From the NCBI GenBank assembly GCA_019912665.1, contig JAIOIE010000018.1, positions 62,001-126,000 of the forward strand: a stretch of 64,000 nucleotides of DNA, written 5' to 3'. Position numbers and translations under genes: made by a program. Origin of the DNA: Deltaproteobacteria bacterium. Lineage in GTDB: Bacteria; Desulfobacterota; GWC2-55-46. Positions 1 through 9,336 of the stretch are shown here, piece after piece (position 1 is the first letter of the stretch; each line of letters begins with the position of its first letter). The notes below the pieces were generated by a model that did no database searches, was not told the DNA's origin, and saw only the letters and a list, made by a program, of their open reading frames with translations.

Positions 1-2958
1 ATGGCGGAGTCTCTCGCTCACTCTTGTATAGAATGCCGCCTGCGTTTCCTTGCCCCTCCCTCCGAACGAGTCGAAAGGCTGCATGATATTTCTAACAGAG
101 GCGTCGGTCTGGTCGAGCCCGGTGATTGTGCCAGCCTTCAATAGTTTGGCCGTGAAATCCGGGGCATTACCCTTATCAATGAAAGTGGCCTCCAACGCCT
201 GCGCGGCCACCAGGCGCAGTCGGCACACGGAATCTGTTTTAGACGCAACGGCCGCCTTAATCCAATGCATTCCGGCGGGCAAAAAAGTGTTCTGATCCGA
301 AGCATCGCGCGGCACGGCAAAAGTGATGACGCCGGAATTGAGAAGCTCTGAAGTCCTGTCATCTATTTCACTTTTATCAAAACCGGCCCACTCGTTATTG
401 CGCAGATAACTCCAGCGTATGTGCGGCCTGGGCTTTACAGATAATGGATCGGCGGTCCCGTCAACCACCTGAAAAAGGAGAGCGAGATTCTGGGGAGGCT
501 TGAGGCCGGTTATGCCTATGTAAAATTCGGCCGCGTCATTTTCGTTGCCTATAGCATCCGGTTGAAAATCGAATTGAGGAAGGAGATAGACTTTTCCGGC
601 CGAATGAGGAGACGGGTGCTGCTCGGCATGGCCGAATGGGGCAAGGTGAAAAAAACTGGCACTTCGTTTCGCAAAATCTTCAGCCGAACTTGAATCTATC
701 ATATGCGAAGCTTCATAATCAATCCAGAGCCCGCTCACAATCGGACCGGCCGGCGGAGGTCCTGGATGTATTATCGGGTTGCCTTGCTTGTCTTCTTCTC
801 TCCGCAGATGTCTGATCAATTCACTTTGATATTCATTTTGGCCAAAATCGGAACTTAACTCGAAACGGAGAAAACCATGCCTTGAAGCTGTGCTATAGTA
901 TTCATTAGGAGAAAAATCCGGCTCTAGAAGAACGGGAATATCCTGTTTTTTCAATAAATTGAATACTTCCGACATATCGGTCGATTTGCCCAATTTAATT
1001 TCGTCTGAAATGGACTCCCACTCGCCATTTTTTAAAAACTTAATTTTCAGACCGGTGTCTTTAGAAAATGGCTTGGGGGCGGCTAACCAGGACACACCAA
1101 CGGAGGCGCTCGTTATTTTTTTTTGGAAGACCTCTTTTGAGCCGATAATGAAAGCATTACCGGCCATAGGAGACGGGCCGAAGGGCTGAAATGGCTTCGA
1201 GGCATCGACAGGGCCAAAGTCGTTGGAAATAGCAACCGATTTAAGACCATTTACATTTACTTCGAGTTTGATCTCGGTTACGCTAATGTCCTTGAGTTGC
1301 TGGTATATATATACCTCCCGATGTCGTAATTTAATCAGTACCATCGGAAGGGTGGTCGGGAAATCGTACCCATGCGTTTTTGCAGTATAAGGGACCACAG
1401 GCGGGGTTTCGCCTGATAATATGATTTCAAAACTTAGGGTCTTTTGCTCCAAAGCAAATACCTTTACCGACCCTTTGACCCATTCCTTTTCAGCTGTAAA
1501 CAGGCAATCAATATCGATACCATCCTCGGTGTCCCCAGTGATATTAAAATTTTTGTCAGTATCTGGTTCTATTTTGAAATTGAGAGTAATTTTTCGCATC
1601 CCTTCCGCCATAAGCAAATAATGCGAGGCAACGGCGAAACCGATTTCAGCTTCCGGCATCCTGACATCCGAAATCGCACCGCCCTGATATGGCTTATTGT
1701 GAAACGGATGCCAGGAGAGGTCCGGCGATGACAGTTCCGCGCCTTTCCCGTCATCTGAATTTGCTAAAGGCGCGGCGTAAATCCTTCCGTCACTGTGACG
1801 GTAAACAGTTTTCAGGGCCGCGACCGCCGCCTTATTCACGACTAAGTCGCGGTCATTGGCGAAAAAAGCCTCTATGCCAAGGTCGTCCTTCCCTGCCTTG
1901 AAGAGTTCGCCCGCCTTGACCAGGTGCGCCGGCGCGTGCCGCGCCAATTCGACAAGCAGATGCACTCTGGCGGGTTCGGCCGGTTTCTCCTTGAGCCGGA
2001 GGACTTCGCGATAATAAAAATCCAGGTGCCGGCCGGTCAGGGTATTCATCTCCTCGCGCGCGTATTCGAGCAACCGCAGAAAGGCGAGAAATAACGTATA
2101 ATGCGGCTCATGGTTGTTGCTTCCCGTGATCGTTTTTTCCAGCTCCTGTCCTGCTTCCTTCACAACACGGGCATATGCCTTTAGGAACCGATTGAAAATC
2201 GACGTGAAAAAATTATGCATCGAGACATGGTTTGCCCGCTTCAGAATATTATTTTCCGGACCGTATACTGAATCGGCAGGCGAAATGTTGTTTACATAGT
2301 CGCTCCAGCTCGAACGACCAGCCTGCATCCAATCCTTTGACAAGCCCTGCCGATATATTTCGCTAAAGACAGATGTAACTTCGCCCAAAATAAGAACCCC
2401 GGGATGGACGTCCGCTATCAGGCGGTCAGGCTTTTCAAGGTCCGCCTTGTAGTAGGAAATAAGCCTCTCAAAAGAGGGGGCCAATTGACTTTTAATGAGA
2501 TTTTGAAGGACGCCTTTGAGACGGGTCTCGTCTGGCAATCCATCCTTCAAGGAATCCAGCTGTTTTGCAAGAGTACTCACGCAGCTGAACAGGTTTCCAA
2601 GGCATTCTTTTGCCTTCTCCGAGTCCGATTTGTCGTCGAGATCTTTCAAAAAATCGAAATACCCTTTTATGCAGGACCTGTAATACTCCACATCCTGCAC
2701 CGCGGCAACTGCAAGCTGGACGGACATATCCTTGCTGAAAAAAGGCTGCCAATCGCCTTCATGGCTATTGCCTGTATTGTAAAATCTCAAAAAGGCCGAG
2801 TATGCCTTTGCAAACAAAATCCTGTGCGCGATCGTACGCTCGTCCGGCCGTGCGTAAGCGGGATCCAGGGCCGGAGAATGCCGCTCTTCCTGGCTCGTAC
2901 CTTCGCGAGCCGGTTTCAGTTCGTCGATAATCTGCTTGAGTCCACCGTTACCACTCAT
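1..2958 (-). CDS. eCIS baseplate wedge protein, J/gp47-like (3' end outside window)
   Basis: This frame is open for 986 codons, from an ATG at 2958 to the left edge without a stop. The protein is very large, as expected for the Afp11/Afp12-type baseplate components that join spike, tube and sheath in extracellular contractile injection systems. The last visible residues, TRVSERLRH, resemble the start of the conserved C-terminal block of J-like eCIS wedge proteins. The N-terminal third is helical and rich in charged residues; the middle is beta-rich. The ATG overlaps the stop of the upstream gp25 gene (ATGA), so translation is probably coupled. The family call rests on context, size and that C-terminal motif. 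The true length is unknown because the gene leaves the window. Confidence 0.8.
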   Translation of the reverse strand, partial: MSGNGGLKQIIDELKPAREGTSQEERHSPALDPAYARPDERTIAHRILFAKAYSAFLRFYNTGNSHEGDWQPFFSKDMSVQLAVAAVQDVEYYRSCIKGYFDFLKDLDDKSDSEKAKECLGNLFSCVSTLAKQLDSLKDGLPDETRLKGVLQNLIKSQLAPSFERLISYYKADLEKPDRLIADVHPGVLILGEVTSVFSEIYRQGLSKDWMQAGRSSWSDYVNNISPADSVYGPENNILKRANHVSMHNFFTSIFNRFLKAYARVVKEAGQELEKTITGSNNHEPHYTLFLAFLRLLEYAREEMNTLTGRHLDFYYREVLRLKEKPAEPARVHLLVELARHAPAHLVKAGELFKAGKDDLGIEAFFANDRDLVVNKAAVAALKTVYRHSDGRIYAAPLANSDDGKGAELSSPDLSWHPFHNKPYQGGAISDVRMPEAEIGFAVASHYLLMAEGMRKITLNFKIEPDTDKNFNITGDTEDGIDIDCLFTAEKEWVKGSVKVFALEQKTLSFEIILSGETPPVVPYTAKTHGYDFPTTLPMVLIKLRHREVYIYQQLKDISVTEIKLEVNVNGLKSVAISNDFGPVDASKPFQPFGPSPMAGNAFIIGSKEVFQKKITSASVGVSWLAAPKPFSKDTGLKIKFLKNGEWESISDEIKLGKSTDMSEVFNLLKKQDIPVLLEPDFSPNEYYSTASRHGFLRFELSSDFGQNEYQSELIRHLRREEDKQGNPIIHPGPPPAGPIVSGLWIDYEASHMIDSSSAEDFAKRSASFFHLAPFGHAEQHPSPHSAGKVYLLPQFDFQPDAIGNENDAAEFYIGITGLKPPQNLALLFQVVDGTADPLSVKPRPHIRWSYLRNNEWAGFDKSEIDDRTSELLNSGVITFAVPRDASDQNTFLPAGMHWIKAAVASKTDSVCRLRLVAAQALEATFIDKGNAPDFTAKLLKAGTITGLDQTDASVRNIMQPFDSFGGRGKETQAAFYTRVSERLRH

Positions 2959-3404
2959 TTGCGGCCTTTATCTGGCAGAAGGTTAATTGTCGCAGCAAGG
3001 TCGATATCGGTACCCTCCAGCCTGTAATATGGGTAAACGAAATTGAATCGGGAATTGGTGGTTTTCACACGATACATGACCTCTATAAGGACCACCCCCT
3101 GCATTTCACGGCTAGCATCAAGCCGAACGCGCTCGAGCCGGATACGCGGCTCGTGATAAAGTATTGCGGATTCAATATTATCGGCCATCATGGTCTTCAT
3201 TCTGGTATCCAGGTTTTCAAAGACCAACTCTTCCAGATTGCAGCCGTATTGCGGCAGCATTACCCGTTCCCCGGCAATAGTACTGAGCAGGACCTCAAGG
3301 CTGGATGCGATATCCGCCTCCTCCTCAAGCATTTCCACACGTGCGAGGCTGCGGTCGAAGGTGGGAGGGAAAGACCACCCTCGGCCCAGGAATCCACTGC
3401 TCAT
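2955..3404 (-). CDS. GPW/gp25-family baseplate protein
   Basis: A 149-residue protein of the gp25/GPW family, the small baseplate wedge subunit that nucleates sheath assembly in contractile machines (T4 gp25, TssE, Afp9). Family features are visible: an early GWSFPPTF segment, the helix LEVLLSTIAGERVMLPQYGC, and a following EELVFENLD. I chose the ATG at 3404 because the gp25 homology starts right there and the upstream in-frame extension is antisense-like and lies inside the PAAR gene. The stop overlaps the start of the J-like gene by four bases. The gene lies six bases after the PAAR gene, within one long minus-strand operon. Confidence 0.88.
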   Translation of the reverse strand: MSSGFLGRGWSFPPTFDRSLARVEMLEEEADIASSLEVLLSTIAGERVMLPQYGCNLEELVFENLDTRMKTMMADNIESAILYHEPRIRLERVRLDASREMQGVVLIEVMYRVKTTNSRFNFVYPYYRLEGTDIDLAATINLLPDKGRK

Positions 3405-3409
3405 CTCCA

Positions 3410-3679
3410 CTACCCTCCAATCAGAACAGTAGGCGCGCCGGGTGGGATTATCCCGCCGCCTGCAGCGGTCAAATCCCCGACCCTGGCGGCGGGCAGCCCG
3501 CCTATCATCACCGTCATTGAGCCTTTGACAATGGTATCCGCTCCGCAAGTGTCCCCGAGGCGAGCTGCAGGAAGACAGCCTATCAATACGGTTGGAGCGC
3601 CAGGGGGTATAATCGGCGTCGGCACACCGGATGTCGCCGTGCTTACTATCATGTCCGTTACGCGCGCAGCTGGTAACAT
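3410..3679 (-). CDS. PAAR-motif spike-tip protein
   Basis: An 89-residue PAAR protein, the conical cap that sharpens the VgrG-like spike in T6SS and eCIS particles. It is made of short repeated blocks: LPAARLGD and LPAARVGD, and twice IIPPGAPTVLIG. The glycine- and proline-rich beta repeats and the small size fit the minimal PAAR domain with no toxin extension, so this tip does not itself carry an effector. It sits directly after the spike gene (15-base gap) and before gp25, the normal order in Afp-like loci. Confidence 0.93.
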   Translation of the reverse strand: MLPAARVTDMIVSTATSGVPTPIIPPGAPTVLIGCLPAARLGDTCGADTIVKGSMTVMIGGLPAARVGDLTAAGGGIIPPGAPTVLIGG

Positions 3680-3694
3680 GTCCGATCCTCCTGG

Positions 3695-5464
3695 TCAGTT
3701 GATCTGCACTATGCCGCCCTGTATGACTGTATTAGCGCTGCCTTTGACGGACGTGCTAGCCCCGGAAACTTCTGCGCTGGCGCTACCGGCGGCCTTGAAC
3801 GCGATTTGAGCCTTAAGGTCCATGTTCACGCCCTCTATTTTGACGTCTTTAGCGGCCTTCAAGGTCAGGTCTTTGCAGCTTTCTATTTTGACCCCGCTGC
3901 TGTCGAGCGTAATCTTGTTCCCGTTCTGGTCTTCTATGAAGATACCTTTTCCATCCTCGGAAAGCGTCAACCTGTTACCGGCGGGTGTTTCCAGCAGAAC
4001 GGCCTTTTTCTCATCGTCGAATATGAATTGCATTTTTTCCCGGCTTACGTAGCCTTTCCGGTGGTTGCCGTCTTTTGCCGGTTCTGGAGACGGTTTGGCG
4101 CCGCTGTGGCACATCCCAAGAACCACAGGGTGACGCGGGTCGTCATTGAGGAAACCCACCACGACCTCATCTCCGATATCAGGGCGGAAAAAAGTGCCGC
4201 GTTCATTTCCGGCGTCCAGGGTGGCTATCCGTGACCAGATGCCCTCAGCCGTATCACTAATCACCGGGAGGCGGACCTTGATGCGGTCCTGACCCTCCGA
4301 GTCATTTTCCAGCGCCGTTACTATTCCTATTTGCAAGCCGCTCACACCCGGAAGCAGGCCCGCGGCAGGGAGCGGGCGCAGGTTATGGGAATTCGCGAAA
4401 AGTTCGGTGCTCAACCCGAACTGTACATCCGTTTCCCAGCTGCCGTTTGCGAGTGTATGACGGACACCGGAGACGTAAAGCTTCCCTTGAAATCGTTCAC
4501 CGATGCCGACGACTTCAATGATTCTACCGGGCAAAACACCCCCAAAGCCTTGAAATCTCACCCTGCCCCGAACTCTGGACAGACGCTCCCTCATCAGCAT
4601 GCCATCTGCCCATGCCTGCAGCTCTGGTCCGCTGAGTTTGCCACCGTGCCTTACCGTGTGTGTATCCGCATCGAGAACGTCGGCCAGGTCGGCAGGCGAG
4701 AGATTGCCACTTCGCGGCGTAGCAGGCTCATTCGCATCCACCTGTACAAGTTCCTGTCCTGCAGGGTCCCAGCTGCTAGCTTCTATGCCCCTGCTTTGAA
4801 GCCTGGCGTCTATCTCAGCATCCAGCTCCAATACCGTTGCGCCGTAGCGGACATTAACGGCCGGCTCGTCTTTAAGTGAGGGGCGGGCAACGGTTACCTT
4901 TCCGTCGTTTACGAGCACCACTTGCCCGTTGGCTTCCGCGCGGCACAAAAGGAAATCCCAATCCGTGGAATCATATTGTGTGACTTCCTTCAAGGCCGGG
5001 AGCGTCGTCTCAACGTCTTTTTGCAAGCGGTATGAGCCTATTATCTCGTCAAGGATGTCACTGTCCTTCTTGTCGATAAAATAACGGTTTTTTGCGCTGA
5101 CCGTCATCTTCACGGCTTTATCCCGGCATTCAACTGTAAGGGAGCTGCCGTTTTTGCGTATTTTGATGCTGTTTTTAACGACGATCCCCTTGAAAACCGG
5201 CTCGTTCTGGGAGCAATAGCCGAGTTGGATCTCGATTTTCCTGCCTGGTATGAAAAAATCGCTATCGCTCGCCTTGAAAGTGGATTTTGCTGCTTCACCA
5301 TCAAGCAGCTGGATGACGGCAGCAGGAACGCGGTTGACCTCCTTCGTCACTGAAATCGCCAGAATATGGAATTCGCCCGGAATTTCCATTCCATCGACCA
5401 GGATAGTATACGTGCATACATCAGGCGTCGCTGGTGATGGGATTATCGATTCATTTGTTGCCAT
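3695..5464 (-). CDS. VgrG-like spike protein of eCIS (Afp8/Pvc8 type)
   Basis: A 589-residue VgrG/gp27-gp5-like spike. The N-terminal part (about residues 1-350) corresponds to the gp27-like hub. It is followed by an OB-fold region with the typical IGIVTALENDSEGQDRIKV stretch and the FRPDIGDEVVVGFLNDDPRHPVVLG block. The C-terminal 120 residues are a repetitive beta-helix (GNRLTLSE, GNKITLDSSG, LTLKAAKDVKIEG) ending without an effector domain. The start at 5464 is preferred over a longer frame because homology begins at ATNES, and it overlaps the LysM gene by 14 bases. The protein should trimerise, hold the PAAR tip and dock on the tube. Absence of TssJ/L/M-type genes here fits an eCIS better than a T6SS. 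Confidence 0.93.
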   Translation of the reverse strand: MATNESIIPSPATPDVCTYTILVDGMEIPGEFHILAISVTKEVNRVPAAVIQLLDGEAAKSTFKASDSDFFIPGRKIEIQLGYCSQNEPVFKGIVVKNSIKIRKNGSSLTVECRDKAVKMTVSAKNRYFIDKKDSDILDEIIGSYRLQKDVETTLPALKEVTQYDSTDWDFLLCRAEANGQVVLVNDGKVTVARPSLKDEPAVNVRYGATVLELDAEIDARLQSRGIEASSWDPAGQELVQVDANEPATPRSGNLSPADLADVLDADTHTVRHGGKLSGPELQAWADGMLMRERLSRVRGRVRFQGFGGVLPGRIIEVVGIGERFQGKLYVSGVRHTLANGSWETDVQFGLSTELFANSHNLRPLPAAGLLPGVSGLQIGIVTALENDSEGQDRIKVRLPVISDTAEGIWSRIATLDAGNERGTFFRPDIGDEVVVGFLNDDPRHPVVLGMCHSGAKPSPEPAKDGNHRKGYVSREKMQFIFDDEKKAVLLETPAGNRLTLSEDGKGIFIEDQNGNKITLDSSGVKIESCKDLTLKAAKDVKIEGVNMDLKAQIAFKAAGSASAEVSGASTSVKGSANTVIQGGIVQIN

Positions 5465-6197
5465 TATCTGCCGTCTTAGCGATGGGCGGAAAAGCAATTT
5501 CCATTCCCGGTGGCAGCAAACGGAAATTTTCAATGCCGTTTGCCTTCGCGACATCCATATAGTATTTCGGATCACCGTATATCCGGTAACACATGAGCGG
5601 GAGCGTATCTCCTGCACTGACCCGGCGAAGATGGGTCAGGTCAGGAGATTTCCTGTCCTCCCATAAGGCGCGCTTCTTTTCTTCGATGCTTCCCTTGAAT
5701 CTTGCCTTCGCAACCGCGCGGATAGGCTGCCCGTCAGGATTGAAGAGCTTGTACGTGATTCCGAGTTCTACAGCCCTTCCCTTGAATACCAGGTTCCCCC
5801 ATATCAGTTTGAGATGATACGGCTCATGTGAATCGCCCTGGTACTCGGTGAGAATCTTCCTGAAATGGTTTACATTATCGAATATTCCAGCCTTATTCGG
5901 TCTTCCGTCTATCAGGCCCGTGTTGTCGAACAGGAACTCAAATGTAAGTTCCTGAGGCGACGTAGATATGAATTTTGATTGTGATCCGCTTGTCCCCTGC
6001 CCCTGTTCCTCAGAGGTCTCCACCTTGTATTCCATCGTATAGGTCTCAGGGTTAACCAGCGCCTCGAAACTGTCCCGCGCATCCATTTTGGAGCCTGTCT
6101 CGGCTTTTTTAGAATCTGTAAAAGCCAAAATCAGCACCTTCTCCAATTTTCCAGTAGCAGCCCTCTCTGCTTTTTCCATTTTGTCGCTTGCAATCAT
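5451..6197 (-). CDS. CIS tube/LysM-domain baseplate hub protein
   Basis: A 248-residue protein of the Afp7/Pvc7 type. The first 160 residues match the CIS tube-protein fold (LILAFTDSKK, LVNPETYTMEY, ELTFEFLFDNTG). The C-terminal 55 residues form a LysM-like domain (HLRRVSAGDTLPLMCYRIYGDPKYYMDVAKANGI, given here as key residues, then PPGMEIAFPP). LysM here is structural, gluing the tube to the spike, rather than a peptidoglycan sensor. The start at 6197 is chosen because AAGGA lies about eight bases upstream; the longer frame runs back into the preceding gene. Start and upstream stop overlap as TGATG. Confidence 0.9.
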   Translation of the reverse strand: MIASDKMEKAERAATGKLEKVLILAFTDSKKAETGSKMDARDSFEALVNPETYTMEYKVETSEEQGQGTSGSQSKFISTSPQELTFEFLFDNTGLIDGRPNKAGIFDNVNHFRKILTEYQGDSHEPYHLKLIWGNLVFKGRAVELGITYKLFNPDGQPIRAVAKARFKGSIEEKKRALWEDRKSPDLTHLRRVSAGDTLPLMCYRIYGDPKYYMDVAKANGIENFRLLPPGMEIAFPPIAKTADNGNK

Positions 6198-6382
6198 CAC
6201 CGTTCCTTTTTGGCCAGAAGTATCGACAAAACCTGCTCTACGCATTCGGAGACTATGGCGTCTCTGGTCTCGTAAATACTTGAGCCGATTCCACCGGAAA
6301 AAGTGCGGTTTTCGACTTGATTTTTTCTTCTGGACGCATCGACCGTAACACGTATATGAAGTTCTTTAATTTCAATGGGCAT
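6197..6382 (-). CDS. DUF5908-family small eCIS protein
   Basis: A 61-residue protein beginning MPIEIKELHIRVTV, the hallmark start of the DUF5908 family of short proteins found inside eCIS operons between the tube and LysM genes. The middle is polar and basic; the last 20 residues form an amphipathic helix. Its role is not established. Position suggests an assembly factor or a minor baseplate element. The stop codon overlaps the start of the LysM gene by one base, so it is almost certainly translated as part of the operon. Confidence 0.82.
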   Translation of the reverse strand: MPIEIKELHIRVTVDASRRKNQVENRTFSGGIGSSIYETRDAIVSECVEQVLSILLAKKER

Positions 6383-6436
6383 ACAAGACCTCTTTTGTTG
6401 CGGCCCGGACGAAAAGTATGAGAGGAGATACTTCCT

Positions 6437-6874
6437 CTACTGGACCGCGAAACATCGATATGAAAACTCCAGGGTTTCGACTACGATCGAATTTTCATTC
6501 GCGTTAAAATCGCTTACAACCCATTTTTTAGGGACGGCATGTGCGATTTTCCAGGTGCGAAGGGGCTCGCTCTTTTCGTTCATAAGGATGATAGTTACAT
6601 CTGAAGGCTCAAAATCCCGGTCGCGAAATGCCCTGAGGCACCACTCTATTACAGAGGAGTCCGTCAGCATCCCGCGCTTCAGCATCAGATCAGGGTATTT
6701 AGTGCGCACGGGGAGCTTGTGGACAAAGCGGTTCTCTCCACCTTCCTTGTATTCCTCGATCTCGTATTCCATGGACAGCCCTGAAACGGACTGAAAGCGC
6801 ACATCATTCCTGTTCTTGCTTATGCTGAATTCCACTTTATAGTAGAACCCCCATGGCGGATAATGCTCGTTCAT
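6437..6874 (-). CDS. eCIS inner tube protein (gp19-like, second paralogue)
   Basis: A 145-residue tail-tube protein of the T4 gp19/Afp5 type. Tube-family features are the N-terminal FYYKVEFSI strand, VSGLSMEYEIEEY, an MLKRGML block and VTIILMNEKSEPLRTW followed by the C-terminal VETLEFSY strand. It is a diverged paralogue of the adjacent tube gene, as in Afp loci, where one tube protein forms the shaft and the others form the transition to the spike. A GTG lies one codon upstream of the chosen ATG; AAGGG precedes both. Ten bases separate it from its paralogue. Confidence 0.93.
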   Translation of the reverse strand: MNEHYPPWGFYYKVEFSISKNRNDVRFQSVSGLSMEYEIEEYKEGGENRFVHKLPVRTKYPDLMLKRGMLTDSSVIEWCLRAFRDRDFEPSDVTIILMNEKSEPLRTWKIAHAVPKKWVVSDFNANENSIVVETLEFSYRCFAVQ

Positions 6875-6884
6875 CACGGCGCCC

Positions 6885-7322
6885 TTAGACCTTCATCAAT
6901 TTAAGGCCTTCATGGGCTATTTCGATGCTCTCTATCGCGGCCTCATTGGCATCTGATTTGAAATCAGGGGCGGTGACTTTTACCGGGAAGCACCTTACGG
7001 CCGACCATGCCGCCACAGGCTCGTGTCTTTCGTTCAGCAGCCTTATTGTCACATCGCGCCGCTCATTGACCCGTTCGTTGGCGATTTCATCCAGCCACGC
7101 ATTGAAGTCGAAATCGCGCTCGAATTTCCCGCGTTTCATGGTTATATTATTATTTTTGACCAATCCGGGCATGGCGATCTTGTTGAAATCCTTGCTGTCG
7201 CTGTGCCGGTATTCGATTTTCTCCCTCTCCATGACAAGCCCGGTCACCTCAGTGAAACTGAGCTTTGCGCCGCCCCAATCAACCTGAAAATGGAATCTGG
7301 GTAATGGATACTCCTGCGTCAT
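6885..7322 (-). CDS. eCIS inner tube protein (gp19-like, first paralogue)
   Basis: A 145-residue tube protein, probably the main shaft subunit (Afp1-like). It shows the family pattern FHFQVDWGG, FTEVTGLVME, a TMKRGKFERD block, VTIRLLNERHEP, and a C-terminal IESIEIAHEGL strand. Two in-frame ATGs exist. The one at 7322 has an AAAGGGAG ribosome-binding site six bases upstream, while the one at 7328 touches that site, so I chose 7322. It directly follows the sheath gene, the usual sheath-tube order of contractile systems. Confidence 0.93.
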   Translation of the reverse strand: MTQEYPLPRFHFQVDWGGAKLSFTEVTGLVMEREKIEYRHSDSKDFNKIAMPGLVKNNNITMKRGKFERDFDFNAWLDEIANERVNERRDVTIRLLNERHEPVAAWSAVRCFPVKVTAPDFKSDANEAAIESIEIAHEGLKLMKV

Positions 7323-7381
7323 GGCCATCTCCCTTTCTTAATAGGATTCGATCAGTTCATCCGATTGTATTTTAAGTACCA

Positions 7382-9304
7382 TCACGACTCCGCCATTTTA
7401 TGGGAAAACCTGAGGACGATGAATTCAGCGGGGCGGACGACGGCCATTCCGATTTCCACTATCATGCGTCCTTCGAGAATATCCAGGGTTGTCATCGTCT
7501 TCCCTAGCCCCACGGCGACATAGAATGCATGTTCCGGTTTTACGCCCTGCAGGGCGCCCTGCCGCCAGAGCACGGTCAGAAAGTTCTCTATCATAGCCTG
7601 CACACGCACCCAGGTATTGGCATCGTTCGGCTCGAACACGAACTGCTCGGTTGCCTTTTTTGTCGACTCTTCTACGAAATTGAAGAACCGCCTGACGTTG
7701 ACATAGCGCCACTCATTGTCGTTCCCGGCGAGGGTACGCGCGCCCCAGACGAGAGTCCCCTTGCCTGTAAAGGCGCGGATGGCGTTTATGGATTTTCCGC
7801 CGTTTGGATCTATATTGAGAGAATCCAGTTCCGAAGCGGTAAACATGTCTTTAGGACCGACGATTCCGCTGATGCTGACGTTCGCGGGCGCTTTCCAGAC
7901 ACCCCTGGTGCGGTCCACGTAGGCATAGACACCGGCAACAGCACCTGAAGGAGGAATAATCGAAGCCTTGTTCTGGATTCCGGTGATAATCGTCTTGTAT
8001 AGAGGAAAATTGGAAATCAGGCCATCGTGCTTGTCCTTTTCCAATTTTCTGGCAGCGTCCACCAGGCCAAGCCAGGCCTTGCTGATCTTATCGAAAAGTG
8101 GCCGGAGCAGTCCAAGCACTTCGTCCATATTAGCCTGGTCGCTTTCTGTATCCTCCAGGATTGCCGAGGGGGGCGTAGCGTTAAGTCCATCCCATTCATT
8201 TGCTGAAAGCATAGTTGCATTATATTGTGGTTCATACCCATCTATATTGACGAGTTCTTTATCGTAACTGATTAATTCACTGAAGGGTTGCGCCAGAGAT
8301 TCTATAAGACCACCTAATGATCCTCTCAAAGGTTCGTTCTTAAGGGCGCTACTGCTGGTCCCAATCAGTTCGTCAGCTTTCCTTGCGATGCCGAATAAAA
8401 AATCAATTAGTTTCATAAAATTTGCAACTGTTTTACCTGAAAGATAAACACTTTCGAGATCGGTAAATTTCTCCCTTAATGTTCGAGTACCTGCGAGTAA
8501 GCTTGAGACAGCACCGATCTTCTGATTATCGGATATGACGTCTTCATATTCCGAAATCAACCCCTTAATTTTTGTATCGTCGGTCACGCCCGATAAATCG
8601 ATCCGTGTTTCCCCGATTTTGATTACGTCCTTGAAATCGCGATAGGTAACGTCTTTTGGGAAGCTGGCTTTCAACCACGGGGAATAAGCCATTCCGTATT
8701 TCAGATCCTTAATGCCGATACCAGGCCGGAAATTAGCGCCTTTAGAATCATCCTCTTTTACATGGAACAGGCAAACCCTGTCCATCAGCCTGCCGCACTG
8801 GTCCAGGGCCTTCATGTAAATTTCATAAAAATCCGCATCGAGTAGCGAGTTATCGGGAAAAACGAGTATCGTGGGTTCATCTACCGCTTCGAGGGCATCA
8901 ATTCCTTTTCCTGTGCCGATGAAGTCATTTTTTGTCTTGGAGGATGGATTATCATAGCTGCCCGTGGAAACGATGTAACAGTCGCCTCCGCCATTTGCGT
9001 AGAACAAGCGGAGACTGTCATACATGTAAAACATATTTCCGACTGATGCCGATTTGAAATTACGGCTGTCATCCAAAATAACTTCAGTAACGGATGGGGC
9101 GGAGCCCACCCCAAAATAGGCCTCATACTCGGCAATGGAACCTATCTTCGTGGGCACGTTAATAAGGTCTCCGGGCGCGACCTTTTCGGCCTTTTGCGTA
9201 TATCCTATAAACGCAGGTATCGCCGTCTCGACCGGCGCGATGGAGGGTGGGAACTTCGGTATCTCTTCGATGTAAACACCCGGCATTTTGTACGTTGTAG
9301 GCAT
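7382..9304 (-). CDS. eCIS contractile sheath protein with large insertion
   Basis: A 640-residue sheath protein. The N terminus TYKMPGVYIEEIP and AIPAFIGYT are the classic sheath start. The C-terminal 200 residues carry VAGVYAYVDRTRGVWKAPAN, the INAIRAFTGKGTLVWGARTL block and WRQGALQG, all hallmarks of the subtilisin-like sheath core. Between them, about residues 215-455 hold an extra, mostly helical region with many leucine and lysine pairs, absent from minimal sheaths. It would be expected to sit on the particle surface. A strong GGAGG precedes the ATG. The sheath contracts to drive the inner tube through a target membrane. Confidence 0.95.
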   Translation of the reverse strand: MPTTYKMPGVYIEEIPKFPPSIAPVETAIPAFIGYTQKAEKVAPGDLINVPTKIGSIAEYEAYFGVGSAPSVTEVILDDSRNFKSASVGNMFYMYDSLRLFYANGGGDCYIVSTGSYDNPSSKTKNDFIGTGKGIDALEAVDEPTILVFPDNSLLDADFYEIYMKALDQCGRLMDRVCLFHVKEDDSKGANFRPGIGIKDLKYGMAYSPWLKASFPKDVTYRDFKDVIKIGETRIDLSGVTDDTKIKGLISEYEDVISDNQKIGAVSSLLAGTRTLREKFTDLESVYLSGKTVANFMKLIDFLFGIARKADELIGTSSSALKNEPLRGSLGGLIESLAQPFSELISYDKELVNIDGYEPQYNATMLSANEWDGLNATPPSAILEDTESDQANMDEVLGLLRPLFDKISKAWLGLVDAARKLEKDKHDGLISNFPLYKTIITGIQNKASIIPPSGAVAGVYAYVDRTRGVWKAPANVSISGIVGPKDMFTASELDSLNIDPNGGKSINAIRAFTGKGTLVWGARTLAGNDNEWRYVNVRRFFNFVEESTKKATEQFVFEPNDANTWVRVQAMIENFLTVLWRQGALQGVKPEHAFYVAVGLGKTMTTLDILEGRMIVEIGMAVVRPAEFIVLRFSHKMAES

Positions 9305-9336
9305 CCTTTTACCTCCGTTTTAAAAATTTGGAAAAT

